A stretch of 64,000 nt of DNA from Microbacterium sp. M28 (GCF_025836995.1 NZ_CP107546.1:248001-312000); one strand, 5' to 3'; shown: positions 42,797-51,244, counted from the first letter of the stretch. Made by a program: numbers and translations. Notes: a model not told the origin generated them from the sequence alone.

Positions 42797-43524
42797 AACA
42801 GCAGATACACCGCACCGACGATCGTCAGGATGATGACGAGCCGGTCGAACAGCTGCTGAGGCATCCGCTTGGCGAGTTTCAGGCCGACCAGCGCGCCGAT
42901 CACGACGAGCGGCGTGAGCAGCAGGTCCATCAGCAGGACCTCGGGTGTGAACAGCCCGATGCCGGCGAGGAACGGCACCTTCACGAGGTTCACGATCGCG
43001 AAGAACCAGGCCGACGTGCCGAGGAACACCTGCACGGGCGTCCGCGTCGCGAGGAAGTACATCGACATCACCGGTCCGCCGGCGTTGGCGACCATCGTGG
43101 TGAAGCCGGCGAGCGTGCCGTAGGTCGCTCCGAGCATCCGGCCGCCCACCGGCGTCGCCGCTCGGCGCCGACGCCACAGCGTCACGGCGATCATGAGCAG
43201 CAGGATGACCCCGATCGCGCGACGAACGATCCGGTCGTCGCCGTACGCGAGGAACAGGAAGCCCAGGACGAGCCCGGCCAGCACCGCCGGCGCCAGGCGC
43301 ACAAGGGTCGGCCAGTGCGCGTGCCGCCGGTAGGCGATCAGGGCGAACACGTCGCCGACGATGAACAGCAGCAGCATCGCCGCGGTCGACGTCCTGGCTG
43401 GCAGCACCGCGGCGAACAGCACCACCGACACGGTCGCGCTGCCGGGAATGGCGGTCTTGCCCAGGCCGGCGACCAGGGCCGCCAGGCCCAGCAGGCTCCA
43501 GGCGAGGGGAGTGAGCTCGATCAT
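42793..43524 (-). CDS. TauE/SafE-family membrane transporter
   Basis: 243 aa with about eight helices. The first has the family GLGKTAIPG motif (LAALVAGLGKTAIPGSATVS), and the second half repeats it as AGFTTMVANAGGPVMSMYF. Members export sulfite, sulfoacetate or other organosulfonates and small anions. ATG 43524 overlaps the stop of the ankyrin gene (ATGA), so the two are co-translated. Substrate unknown. Confidence 0.88.
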   Translation of the reverse strand: MIELTPLAWSLLGLAALVAGLGKTAIPGSATVSVVLFAAVLPARTSTAAMLLLFIVGDVFALIAYRRHAHWPTLVRLAPAVLAGLVLGFLFLAYGDDRIVRRAIGVILLLMIAVTLWRRRRAATPVGGRMLGATYGTLAGFTTMVANAGGPVMSMYFLATRTPVQVFLGTSAWFFAIVNLVKVPFLAGIGLFTPEVLLMDLLLTPLVVIGALVGLKLAKRMPQQLFDRLVIILTIVGAVYLLF

Positions 43525-44213
43525 CCGGCTCGGTCGATCTCGGCGACGATCGCGTCGTACCCGCGGTCGGCGGCGAGCCGACGCGGCGAGACGCCTTCGC
43601 CGTCGGGGATCGACACATCGGCGCCGCCCTCGATGAGCGTGCGTACGACCTCGACGTACGTGGCCGACCCGTCGCCCAGGACGATGGCCTCGTGCAGGGC
43701 GGTCCAACCGAGGTCGTTGACGTGGTTCACGTCGACCCCGGCATCCAGCAGGATCCGGATCGTCGGCAGCAGACCGCGTTCGGATGCCGGGATCAGAGCG
43801 GTCCCGCCGAAGCGGTTCGTGCTGGCGAGGTCGGCGCCGTTCGCGAGCGTCAGCTGGAGGATCTCGTCATGACCGCGCGCCCCGGCGTACAGGTACGCGG
43901 AGTCCTGGATGTCGTCCTTCGCGTTGACGTCTGCGCCGGCCTCGATGAGCACGCGGGCGGCCTCGACGTGGTTCTGCTTCGTCGCGGCGACGAGGGCTGT
44001 GGCTCCGTTCCCGCCGCGCGCTTCGAGGTCGGCGCCGGCGTCGATGGCCGAGCGGACCGCGTCGGCGTCACCGGCCGCGGCGGCCGTCAGCAGTGCAGTG
44101 TCCGCCGATTCGGTCATGGCTGTCTCCTCCGGGATCGGGGCCTCAGGCGCCGCGCAGCCGGCCGCACCCATCATCAGGATGGCCAGCGCTGCCGCGAGCG
44201 CCGCTCGCCTCAT
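43521..44213 (-). CDS. Ankyrin-repeat lipoprotein
   Basis: 230 aa. The signal peptide MRRAALAAALAILMMGAAGC ends in a lipobox Cys, so the protein is anchored outside the membrane. About five ankyrin repeats follow (DADAVRSAIDAGADLEARGG, HVEAARVLIEAGADVNAKDD, and so on). Ankyrin repeats bind proteins. Translational coupling to the TauE/SafE gene suggests that the lipoprotein partners that transporter, which would be unusual (inference). Confidence 0.85.
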   Translation of the reverse strand: MRRAALAAALAILMMGAAGCAAPEAPIPEETAMTESADTALLTAAAAGDADAVRSAIDAGADLEARGGNGATALVAATKQNHVEAARVLIEAGADVNAKDDIQDSAYLYAGARGHDEILQLTLANGADLASTNRFGGTALIPASERGLLPTIRILLDAGVDVNHVNDLGWTALHEAIVLGDGSATYVEVVRTLIEGGADVSIPDGEGVSPRRLAADRGYDAIVAEIDRAG

Positions 44214-44234
44214 GCGATTCGCCCCGCGTCGTGA

Positions 44235-44873
44235 TCAGGCTCGGACGGCGGAGAGCGCCGCGGCGAACCGCTGCGCACGCTGCTCGAGATCGGACCAGTT
44301 CTGCGCCTTGATCGACGACCCGTTGGCCAGGTCGCCGCCGGCGCCGACGGCCACCGCGCCCGCCGCGAACCAGTCCGCGAGGTTGTCCGGGTTCACGCCG
44401 CCGGTGGGCATGAGGGGGGCGTCGGGGAACGGGCCTCGGAGTGCTCCGAGGTAGGAGGGGCCGCCGAGCGACGCGGGGAAGATCTTCACGACGTCGACGC
44501 CGAGCGCGAGAGCACCCATGACCTCGGTGGGCGTCATGGCGCCTGTCATGACGACACGGCGGGTGTCGAGCATCGCGCGTGTGAGGTCGGGAAGGGTTCC
44601 GGGGCTGACGAGGAACTCCGCTCCGGCGTCGGCCGCCGCGTTCGCCTGCTCGACGGTGGTCACCGTCCCGGCGCCGATGTAGGCGGCGTCCCCGTGACGG
44701 GCGCGCAGCTCGCGGATGACGGCCGGCGCGTCAGGGGTGGAGTAGGTCACCTCGATGCCGGTCACACCGCCGCGGATGATCGCCTCCGATGCCTCGAGGG
44801 CCAGCTCGGGCGACGGGGCGCGGAGGACGGCGAGGACGCCCGTGGCGCGGGCGCTGTCGAGACGGTCGGTCAT
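44235..44873 (-). CDS. eda: KDPG / 4-hydroxy-2-oxoglutarate aldolase
   Basis: 212 aa class I aldolase. It has [11 protein letters not shown] with the catalytic Glu, [22 protein letters not shown] and the Schiff-base Lys in [12 protein letters not shown]. It cleaves 2-keto-3-deoxy-6-phosphogluconate to pyruvate and glyceraldehyde-3-phosphate. GGAG precedes ATG 44873. No dehydratase or kinase of the Entner-Doudoroff route is adjacent. Confidence 0.93.
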   Translation of the reverse strand: MTDRLDSARATGVLAVLRAPSPELALEASEAIIRGGVTGIEVTYSTPDAPAVIRELRARHGDAAYIGAGTVTTVEQANAAADAGAEFLVSPGTLPDLTRAMLDTRRVVMTGAMTPTEVMGALALGVDVVKIFPASLGGPSYLGALRGPFPDAPLMPTGGVNPDNLADWFAAGAVAVGAGGDLANGSSIKAQNWSDLEQRAQRFAAALSAVRA

Positions 44874-44954
44874 GGAGGCTCCTTCATCGGGCGTGCGTGC
44901 GTTCATTCTCTCACCGGCCTCGCGCAGCCCCGCTGTCTCCCAGCCGGTACGCCG

Positions 44955-44960
44955 TACCCT
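44955..44960 (+). promoter_or_regulatory. -10 box of a leaderless rlmN promoter
   Basis: TACCCT is followed by seven bases and the rlmN ATG. Confidence 0.4.
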
Positions 44961-44967
44961 GGAAGGT

Positions 44968-46242
44968 ATGACCGAGACCTCCCGTGCGCCGCGCAAGGCC
45001 AGCGCAGTGCGTCCCACGACGACGCCCGCGGCATCCGGCACACCCCAGGTGCGGCCGACGACCGAAGGATGGACGCAGAAGAAGGATGCCGAAGGGCGGC
45101 CGCTGCTGCAGTTCGCCAGCCCGAAGCGCGGCAAGCCGCCCGTGCATCTGGCCGATCTGACGCCGGCCGAGCGCGTCGAGAAGGTCAAGGAGCTCGGCCT
45201 GCCCGGCTTCCGCGCCAAGCAGCTGTCGACCCATTACTTCAAGCACTACACGTCGGACCCCGCCGAGATGACGGACCTGCCCGCAGGCATCCGCGACGAA
45301 CTCGTCACCGGGCTGCTGCCCCCGCTCATGACCGAGGTGCGGCGCCTGGAGACCGACAAGGGCGACACGATCAAGTTCCTGTGGCGGCTGCACGACGGTG
45401 CGCTCGTCGAATCCGTGCTCATGCGCTACCCCGGCCGCATCACGCTGTGCGTGTCGAGCCAGGCCGGCTGCGGCATGAACTGCCCGTTCTGCGCGACCGG
45501 TCAGGCCGGGCTCACGCGCAACATGTCGGCGGCCGAGATCATCGAGCAGGTCGTCCGTGCGAACCGCGCCATCGCGAACGGCGAGCTCGGCGGCAAGAAG
45601 CGCGACGATCACTCCCTGGAGCGCGTCAGCAACATCGTCTTCATGGGCATGGGCGAACCGATGGCCAACTACAACCGCGTCATGCACGCGGTGCGGACCA
45701 TGGTCAGCGCCCAGCCGGACGGGCTCGGCATGAGCGCGCGCGGCATCACGGTGTCCACGGTCGGCCTCGTGCCCGCGATCCGCAAGCTCGCCGCCGAGGA
45801 CATCCCGGTGACCTTCGCGCTCTCCCTGCACGCTCCGGATGACGAGCTGCGCGACGAACTCATCCCCGTGAACTCCCGCTGGAAGGTCGACGAGGCTCTG
45901 GATGCGGCGCGCGAGTACTTCGACAAGACCGGACGCCGGGTGTCCATCGAGTACGCGCTCATCAAGGACATGAACGATCACGCCTGGCGCGCCGACCTCC
46001 TCGCGGACAAGCTCAACGCGCGCGGCCGCGGGTGGGTGCACGTGAACCCGATTCCCCTGAACCCGACGCCGGGCTCGATCTGGACCTCGTCGGAGGTGTG
46101 GGTGCAGAACGAGTTCGTGCGCCGCCTCAACGACGCCGGCATCCCGACGACCCTGCGCGACACCCGCGGCAAGGAGATCGACGGGGCCTGCGGACAGCTC
46201 GTCGCGACGACCGAGGACGAGGCAGCCGCGGCCTCCGTCTGA
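44968..46242 (+). CDS. rlmN: 23S rRNA (adenine2503-C2)-methyltransferase
   Basis: 424 aa radical-SAM enzyme. The [4Fe-4S] motif CxxxCxxC is C168-C172-C175 (CGMNCPFC). Other signatures are [49 protein letters not shown], and a late catalytic Cys in DGACGQL. It methylates A2503 in 23S rRNA and A37 in some tRNAs. The first 50 residues are a non-conserved Thr/Pro-rich extension. A palindromic repeat begins 24 bp after its stop. Confidence 0.96.
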   Translation: MTETSRAPRKASAVRPTTTPAASGTPQVRPTTEGWTQKKDAEGRPLLQFASPKRGKPPVHLADLTPAERVEKVKELGLPGFRAKQLSTHYFKHYTSDPAEMTDLPAGIRDELVTGLLPPLMTEVRRLETDKGDTIKFLWRLHDGALVESVLMRYPGRITLCVSSQAGCGMNCPFCATGQAGLTRNMSAAEIIEQVVRANRAIANGELGGKKRDDHSLERVSNIVFMGMGEPMANYNRVMHAVRTMVSAQPDGLGMSARGITVSTVGLVPAIRKLAAEDIPVTFALSLHAPDDELRDELIPVNSRWKVDEALDAAREYFDKTGRRVSIEYALIKDMNDHAWRADLLADKLNARGRGWVHVNPIPLNPTPGSIWTSSEVWVQNEFVRRLNDAGIPTTLRDTRGKEIDGACGQLVATTEDEAAAASV

Positions 46243-46266
46243 GGCGGCTTCGGGTCTGCGCCCGTT

Positions 46267-46321
46267 CCGGTCGCGAATTCTGTCGCTATGCCGACGCCGT
46301 AACGACACTTTCTGCGACCGG
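46267..46321. repeat. Palindromic repeat (copy 1) at a convergent gene end
   Basis: CCGGTCGC (46267-46274) pairs with GCGACCGG (46314-46321), and TGTCG (46281-46285) with CGACA (46303-46307). The 51-nt core 46269-46319 has the same length as copy 2 at 47654-47704, with near-identical ends. It overlaps the last codons and the stop of the reductase gene and separates it from rlmN. Confidence 0.75.
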
Positions 46322-46897
46322 AGCCGTGGCGCGCGCCTGCGCGTCCCGTGCGCCGAGTCGCTCCGCGGTGTCCAGCCAGGTCGCGATCCGCTCCGGTCCG
46401 GCATCCTTCACGCCCAGCATCCGGTGGGTGCGCACCGAGCGGATACCGCAGAGCCGGAGCGTGTTGCGGGCGACCTGCGTCTGGGCGGGGAGTCCTGTGA
46501 AGGGCGCGGCGTACCAGGGGGTGTCGGCGAGCAGGAGGAGCCGGCCTCGGCGGGCGCCGAGCAGTCCCTCTGGCAGGCCGAGCTTCGTGTACCGGTACTC
46601 CTGCTGGGGCAGCAGCGCGCGATCGAAGAAGCCCTTGAGGACGGCGGGCACAGATCCCCACCACAGCGGCGTCGCGACGACGACGGTCTCGGCCGCGTGG
46701 AGAGCGCGCTTCGCGTCGGCGAGGTCGGGCTCCAGGGGCATCCGCTCCCGATAGCCGAAGCGCAGATGCGGGTCGAAATCGAGATCGCGCAGTGCCAGCA
46801 CCCGTGCGTCGCCATGTCCTGCGGCATAGCGCCGGGCGAGTTCGGCCGTGAGCGAGCGGGCATCAGGGTTGCCGTCGATGATCAGCGCGGTGGTCAT
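46286..46897 (-). CDS. NAD(P)H-dependent flavodoxin-fold oxidoreductase (NQO1/YwrO type)
   Basis: 203 aa. The flavodoxin-like fold begins with TALIIDGNPDARSLTAELARRY, and ETVVVATPLWWGSVPAVLKGFFDRALLP forms the FMN-contact region of the MdaB/YwrO/NQO1 family. It reduces quinones or electrophiles. The divergent TetR gene and the palindrome covering both starts indicate repression that is lifted by an inducer. Its last 12 codons lie inside a palindromic repeat. Confidence 0.88.
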   Translation of the reverse strand: MTTALIIDGNPDARSLTAELARRYAAGHGDARVLALRDLDFDPHLRFGYRERMPLEPDLADAKRALHAAETVVVATPLWWGSVPAVLKGFFDRALLPQQEYRYTKLGLPEGLLGARRGRLLLLADTPWYAAPFTGLPAQTQVARNTLRLCGIRSVRTHRMLGVKDAGPERIATWLDTAERLGARDAQARATAPVAESVVTASA

Positions 46898-46901
46898 GAG
46901 A

Positions 46902-46950
46902 TCTCCTATCTTGACAGTGTCTACTTGGTGGACAGTGTCAACATAGGAGA
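46902..46950. promoter_or_regulatory. TetR operator: 20-bp arm palindrome
   Basis: The arms 46902-46921 and 46931-46950 are complementary at 18 of 20 positions around a 9-nt centre, beginning TCTCCTAT and ending ATAGGAGA, each arm also carrying TTGACA. The element fills nearly the whole 55-bp gap between the two divergent starts and includes both ribosome binding sites. Confidence 0.7.
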
Positions 46951-46952
46951 CA

Positions 46953-47531
46953 ATGTTGCTCGTGTCAACTTCTCGAACGGCCTACCATCACGGGGACCTG
47001 GCCCACGCCCTGGAGGCGGCGGCTATGCGCCTTCTCGCGGAGAAGCCGGCGCAGGAGATCAGCCTCCGAGAGGTGGCGCGGTCGGCGAACGTCAGCCACA
47101 ACGCGCCGTATCACCACTTCGCCGACCGGCAGGGGCTGCTGAAGGTCCTCGCTGAGCGCAGCATGGCCGACCTCGTGGCGCTCGTCCGCGCGGCGATCGA
47201 CGGCACGACCGAACCGGTGCCGGCGCTGATCGCCGGGGGCGGTGCGTACATCCGCTACGCGGTGGAGAATCCGAACGGCTTCGACGTCATCTACGACCCG
47301 ACCGTGTGCGTACCGGGTCACCCCAGCGCCACGATGGCCCCGATGATCGGCGAGCTCGAGGACGCCCTGCGGGCCGCCGCCAGCGCCGCCGGACTCGCAG
47401 CGGAGACGGACGTGCTCGCGCTGTGGGGACTCATCCACGGGCTCGGCACCCTGTGCGCGGCCGGACACTTCGACCTCGACGCCGCGCTCGCGGCGGGTGA
47501 GGCTGCGATCAGGCGGATGCTTCCGGCCTGA
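46953..47531 (+). CDS. TetR/AcrR-family transcriptional regulator
   Basis: 192 aa. The helix-turn-helix is ISLREVARSANVSHNAPYHHF (about residues 36-56), followed by the all-alpha ligand domain with TetR_C-type features (LWGLIHGLGTLCAAGHFDL). The start is uncertain: ATG 46953 lies 3 nt after GGAG, while TTG 46956 or GTG 46962 would have better spacing. It very likely represses itself and the divergent reductase gene through the 46902-46950 palindrome. The inducer may be a quinone or similar electrophile (inference). Confidence 0.88.
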   Translation: MLLVSTSRTAYHHGDLAHALEAAAMRLLAEKPAQEISLREVARSANVSHNAPYHHFADRQGLLKVLAERSMADLVALVRAAIDGTTEPVPALIAGGGAYIRYAVENPNGFDVIYDPTVCVPGHPSATMAPMIGELEDALRAAASAAGLAAETDVLALWGLIHGLGTLCAAGHFDLDAALAAGEAAIRRMLPA

Positions 47532-47653
47532 CCGGCCGCCGGCCGCGGCCGTGCCGTCGCTGCGGCCGCTGGCGGATCGCTGCGCGTGGTCTCGCGGGTG
47601 CCGCGCCTCCTGGGTCGCGCAATGCGTTGCTCTGATCGCTCCCCGCCGACGCG

Positions 47654-47704
47654 GGTCGCGAATTCTGCCGCTAAACGCGCGTCGGAACGGCAGACTCTGC
47701 GACC
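47654..47704. repeat. Palindromic repeat (copy 2) at a convergent gene end
   Basis: GGTCGC (47654-47659) pairs with GCGACC (47699-47704), and TGCCG (47666-47670) with CGGCA (47688-47692). Against copy 1, the inner stem changes T to C on the left and A to G on the right, a compensated base pair. It overlaps the end of the small gene that stops at 47671. Confidence 0.75.
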
Positions 47705-48021
47705 TGGGTCGCGTCGCGCAGCACCTCCGCGACCGTGCATGCGCGGACGGCCGGATGTCGGGACGCGTGCAACGCGATCGAACGGACGAGACTGATGATG
47801 GCCGGTTCTCGCGTGATGCGGGTGCCGGTGAGCGATGCATCCAGCTCGAGGGTCCAGCGGGTGCCGGTCAGCGTCTCTTCCAGCATGCGCAGCGGTGCGC
47901 GCAGCCGTGCGTCGCTCAGCCGATGATCGTCGTCACCGAACCATTCCAGAAGCGCCTCGATGGTCCAATCTGGCGCGATTGGACCAGTGAATGGCGAATT
48001 AGTGTCGAGGATGCTGCTCAT
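47671..48021 (-). CDS. Small uncharacterised protein divergent from the MocR regulator
   Basis: 116 aa with strong GC-ending codon bias from about residue 15 onward (DWTIEALLEWFGDDDHRLSD ... LRDATQVAESAVPTRV). It is soluble, with no signal peptide or membrane segment. I do not recognise the family. The start is doubtful: ATG 48021 lies inside a regulator half-site and has no clear ribosome binding site. The protein-like sequence begins at about 47970. Its position opposite a MocR-type regulator, with the operator between them, makes it the probable regulated gene. Confidence 0.5.
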   Translation of the reverse strand: MSSILDTNSPFTGPIAPDWTIEALLEWFGDDDHRLSDARLRAPLRMLEETLTGTRWTLELDASLTGTRITREPAIISLVRSIALHASRHPAVRACTVAEVLRDATQVAESAVPTRV

Positions 48022-48028
48022 TGGACCA
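47961..48028. promoter_or_regulatory. Three ATTGGACCA half-sites (MocR operator)
   Basis: TGGTCCAAT (47961-47969) and ATTGGACCA (47978-47986) form a perfect inverted repeat. A third ATTGGACCA at 48020-48028 is a direct repeat 42 bp, about four helical turns, from the second. MocR/GabR-type dimers bind such spaced repeats, so this is the likely target of the adjacent regulator. Confidence 0.6.
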
Positions 48029-48040
48029 GAATTCATGATC

Positions 48041-49489
48041 ATGACGACAGAGGACAGAGCCAATCCGCGGCTGGTGGACCACCGGACGGCCATCGTCGAT
48101 TCCACCGCCCTCGCGGCGCGGCTCGGACGGTGGGCGCAGGGCGATGGAACGCTGTCGGCGCGCCTGGCGCACGGCATCCGAGCGCTGGTGGCGACGGGAG
48201 AGTTGCGCCCCGGCGATCGACTACCGGCGGAGCGCACGCTCGCGGCGGCGACCTCGGTGTCGCGCGGAACCGTGGTCGCCGCGTATGCCGACCTCGCCGA
48301 GCGTGGGAACGTGGAGCGGCGACAGGGCAGCGGCACGCGCATCGCCGGAACCCTCGTCTCGCAGCCGGGCAGAGCGGGCCGTGGGGAGGCGCTGTTCTCC
48401 TCGCTGCCCAACGCGATCGATCTGCTGCGGTCGGTGCCGCAGATCCCGCAGACGGCCGTAGAGCTCATCCGCAACCACAAGCCCCGCCTCGACCTCGCGC
48501 TGCTTCCGGAGACCGACCCTGCTGGCCTGCCGATGCTTCGGACGCAGATCGCCGAGATGCTCACGGCCGAAGGCACGCCGACCTCGCCGGAGCAGATCCT
48601 GGTCACGCACGGTGCGCAGCAGGCCATCAGTCTGGTCGTCAACGCGCTGGTGGGGCCCGGCGACGTGGTCCTCGCCGAGGAGGTGACCTGGCCAGGGGTG
48701 ACCGATTCGGTGAGCCTGCGCGGCGGCAGCGTGCACGGCATCCCGATGGGGGACGACGGCCTCGATCCCGCCGCGCTCGAGGTCGCGATGGCGCGGCTCC
48801 GTCCGGCGCTCATCGCGCTGAATCCGCATCATCAGAACCCGACCGGCACACGACTGCCGGCACCGGCACGGCGGCGCATCGCCGACCTCGCGGCGCAGTA
48901 CGGGGTTCCGATCGTCGAGGACCGGGTGCTCGCAGGCATCTCCTTCGACGGCGTCGTACCGCCTCCGCTCGCGGCGGAGCGTCCGGATGCCCCGGTGATC
49001 GTGGTCGAGTCGGTGTCGAAATGGGCCTGGGCAGGACTGCGCATCGGGTGGCTGCGCGCCGACCCCGTACTGGTCAGGCGATTGCGCGGCGCGCGTCAGC
49101 TCGCGGACCAGTCCACGAGCGTGCCGGCGCAGCTGCTGGCCAGCGACCTCCTCGTGCACACCGCGGCGTTGCAGCGCGAGGTCTCCCTTGCGCATCGAGG
49201 ACGCCTTCACCTGCTGCTCGGCCTGATGAAGGAGCACTTGCCGGAGTGGACATTCCGCGCACCGAGCGGCGGGCTGTCGCTGTGGGCCCAGATCCCCACC
49301 GGGTCGGCGGATGCCTTCGCACGCGTCGCGGCGCTGCACGGCGTCTCGGTGGCAGGAAGCGCCGAGTTCGCGGCATCCACCTCGCCGGACGATCACATCC
49401 GGATTCCGTTCACTCCGCCGGACGACATCCTCACGGAGGGCGTACGTCGTCTGGGGGCGGCGTGGCGGGAGTATCGGGCAGGGCTCTGA
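48041..49489 (+). CDS. MocR/GabR-type regulator (GntR helix-turn-helix plus aminotransferase fold)
   Basis: 482 aa. The winged helix (ELRPGDRLPAERTLAAATSVSRGTVVAAYADLAERG, split across residues 50-90) is linked to a class I aminotransferase domain with HHQNPTGTRLP and the PLP lysine near residue 327 in ESVSKWAWAGLRIGW. Such proteins sense PLP or an amino-acid aldimine and activate genes for vitamin B6, GABA or taurine use. ATG 48035 is an equal start. Upstream codons as far as 47960 fall inside the operator and I exclude them. Confidence 0.9.
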   Translation: MTTEDRANPRLVDHRTAIVDSTALAARLGRWAQGDGTLSARLAHGIRALVATGELRPGDRLPAERTLAAATSVSRGTVVAAYADLAERGNVERRQGSGTRIAGTLVSQPGRAGRGEALFSSLPNAIDLLRSVPQIPQTAVELIRNHKPRLDLALLPETDPAGLPMLRTQIAEMLTAEGTPTSPEQILVTHGAQQAISLVVNALVGPGDVVLAEEVTWPGVTDSVSLRGGSVHGIPMGDDGLDPAALEVAMARLRPALIALNPHHQNPTGTRLPAPARRRIADLAAQYGVPIVEDRVLAGISFDGVVPPPLAAERPDAPVIVVESVSKWAWAGLRIGWLRADPVLVRRLRGARQLADQSTSVPAQLLASDLLVHTAALQREVSLAHRGRLHLLLGLMKEHLPEWTFRAPSGGLSLWAQIPTGSADAFARVAALHGVSVAGSAEFAASTSPDDHIRIPFTPPDDILTEGVRRLGAAWREYRAGL

Positions 49490-49560
49490 CCGGCAGCGCG
49501 GGACACTGGGAAGTGCCGGTGAAAGGTGCCGGCCGACCGATGCGGGCCGTACGACGTCCC

Positions 49561-49566
49561 TACGAT
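49561..49566 (+). promoter_or_regulatory. -10 box of a leaderless promoter
   Basis: TACGAT is followed by six bases and ATG 49573. Confidence 0.4.
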
Positions 49567-49572
49567 GAGGCC

Positions 49573-50067
49573 ATGCGCGCGCAAGGCAACAGGACGCTGT
49601 GGGTGTCGGCCATCGGGGTGCTCCTCGTCACCGCCTACGCCGTGCTCGCCGCCCTGCAGATCACGATCTGGACGCCGCTCGCGGCCGCACCGGGGCTTTC
49701 GCTCGCGGAGATTCGCGCCGAGATGTCCGCGGCCGGTGAGAACCCGGGAGAAGCGGCAGTCGCGACCTTTCTCGGCGCCGGCATCGCGATCGCCGTGATC
49801 GCGGCCATCGTGCTCGCCCGCGGACGTGCGCATCCGGCGCTGGCGGTGCTGGCGTTCGCGGTGATCCTGGCGATGGGCGCACCGGCCTTCTTCGTAGCGT
49901 CCTTCGGACCGGGGATGGCGCTGGCCGACACGTTCTTCGTGTCCGCGGGCGTCACCCTGCCCGGTGTCGCTGCGTACTATCTGGCGAGCGCGCTCATGCT
50001 TCCCGTCATAGCCGGCACGGCCTTCGCCTGGGTCGTCGGGCCGAGGCGACCGGCTGTCGCGGGCTGA
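49573..50067 (+). CDS. Small four-helix membrane protein, uncharacterised
   Basis: 164 aa. Four hydrophobic segments are visible: WVSAIGVLLVTAYAVLAAL, AVATFLGAGIAIAVIAAIVL, ALAVLAFAVILAMGAPAFFV and LPGVAAYYLASALMLPVIAG. An external loop follows helix 1. There are no catalytic or transport motifs that I recognise. The -10 box six bases before the ATG supports this start. An in-frame ATG at 49540 is possible. Confidence 0.7.
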   Translation: MRAQGNRTLWVSAIGVLLVTAYAVLAALQITIWTPLAAAPGLSLAEIRAEMSAAGENPGEAAVATFLGAGIAIAVIAAIVLARGRAHPALAVLAFAVILAMGAPAFFVASFGPGMALADTFFVSAGVTLPGVAAYYLASALMLPVIAGTAFAWVVGPRRPAVAG

Positions 50068-50118
50068 AACAGTGCGACTTTCGTCCCGGCATCCCACCCC
50101 GGGTCCCGCCGAAGGCTC

Positions 50119-50124
50119 TAGCGT
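50119..50124 (+). promoter_or_regulatory. -10 box of a leaderless promoter for the aldo/keto reductase
   Basis: TAGCGT is followed by six bases and ATG 50131. Confidence 0.45.
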
Positions 50125-50130
50125 TGACCT

Positions 50131-51144
50131 ATGGTCAAATATCGTTTTCTCGGTAACAGCGGTCTCAAGGTCTCGGAGATCACCTACGGCAACTGGGTGA
50201 CGCACGCATCACAGGTCGGCGACGACGCCGCGGTCAAGACGGTGCACGCGGCACTGGATGCCGGAATCACCACGTTCGACACGGCGGACACCTACGCCAA
50301 CACCGCAGCCGAGGTCGTGCTCGGCAAGGCGCTGCATGGTCAGCGCCGCGCAGGCCTGGAGATCTTCACGAAGGTGTACTTCCCGACCGGCCCCAAGGGA
50401 CCGAACGACACCGGACTGAGCCGGAAGCACATCTTCGAGTCGATCAACGGCTCGCTCCAGCGCCTCGGCACGGACTACGTCGACCTGTACCAGGCGCACC
50501 GGTACGACTACGAGACGCCGCTGGAAGAGACCTTCCAGGCGTTCGCCGACGTCGTGCGGCAGGGCAAGGCACTGTACATCGGCGTCTCCGAGTGGACCGC
50601 GGAGCAGTTGCAGGACGGACACGCACTCGCCAGGCAGCTCGGCATCCAGCTCATCTCGAACCAGCCGCAGTACTCGATGCTGCACCGCGTGATCGAGGGC
50701 AAGGTCGTCCCGGCATCCGAGGAGCTGGGCATCTCGCAGATCGTCTGGTCGCCGATGGCGCAGGGCGTGTTGAGCGGCAAGTACCTGCCGGGGCAGCCGG
50801 TTCCGGAGGGTTCCCGCGCGACCGACGAGAAGAGCGGTGCCGGGTTCATCAAGCGTTTCATGAACGACGACACCCTGTCGGCCGTCCAGCGCCTGAAGCC
50901 GATCGCCGAGCAGGCGGGGCTCACCATGCCGCAGCTGGCGATCGCGTGGGTGCTGCAGAACAAGAACGTCGCGGCGGCACTGGTCGGGGCATCGCGTCCG
51001 GAGCAGCTCGCCGACACGGTCAAGGCCTCGGGCGTGACGCTGGATGCCGACACGCTCGCGGCGATCGACACGGCGCTCGGCGACACCGTGTTCTCGGACC
51101 CGGAGGACACCTACGGCGTCTCGCCGAAGACCCGCCTGGTCTGA
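50131..51144 (+). CDS. Aldo/keto reductase, YghZ / Kv-beta-like
   Basis: 337 aa. It begins YRFLGNSGLKVSEITYGNW. The catalytic set is Asp and Tyr in FDTADTYANTA, Lys in IFTKVYFPTG and His in LYQAHRYDY; RQGKALYIGVSEWTAEQ and SNQPQYSMLHR are typical of the AKR6/AKR14 (Kv-beta, YghZ) branch. It reduces aldehydes such as methylglyoxal or broad xenobiotic carbonyls. A long palindromic terminator follows. It is not linked to neighbouring genes by spacing. Confidence 0.9.
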   Translation: MVKYRFLGNSGLKVSEITYGNWVTHASQVGDDAAVKTVHAALDAGITTFDTADTYANTAAEVVLGKALHGQRRAGLEIFTKVYFPTGPKGPNDTGLSRKHIFESINGSLQRLGTDYVDLYQAHRYDYETPLEETFQAFADVVRQGKALYIGVSEWTAEQLQDGHALARQLGIQLISNQPQYSMLHRVIEGKVVPASEELGISQIVWSPMAQGVLSGKYLPGQPVPEGSRATDEKSGAGFIKRFMNDDTLSAVQRLKPIAEQAGLTMPQLAIAWVLQNKNVAAALVGASRPEQLADTVKASGVTLDADTLAAIDTALGDTVFSDPEDTYGVSPKTRLV

Positions 51145-51166
51145 TCGCCTGATCCTCTGCAGCACG

Positions 51167-51244
51167 CGAGACCTCTCGTGAGTTGCGAGACCCCGTCGTA
51201 TTCGCGCGAATACGACGGGGTTTCGCCGTTACGGAGAGGTCTCG
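51167..51244. terminator. Nested palindromic bidirectional terminator
   Basis: A perfect palindrome with 16-bp arms (51190-51205 and 51206-51221, starting ACCCCGTCGTATTCGC) is followed by TTTCG. It is enclosed by a second perfect 11-bp pair: CGAGACCTCTC (51167-51177) with GAGAGGTCTCG (51234-51244). It lies between two convergent genes and should terminate both. Confidence 0.8.

Noticed and set aside
47960..48034. Upstream start for the MocR gene
   Set aside because: The extra codons fall inside the ATTGGACCA operator and have no helix-turn-helix-family similarity.
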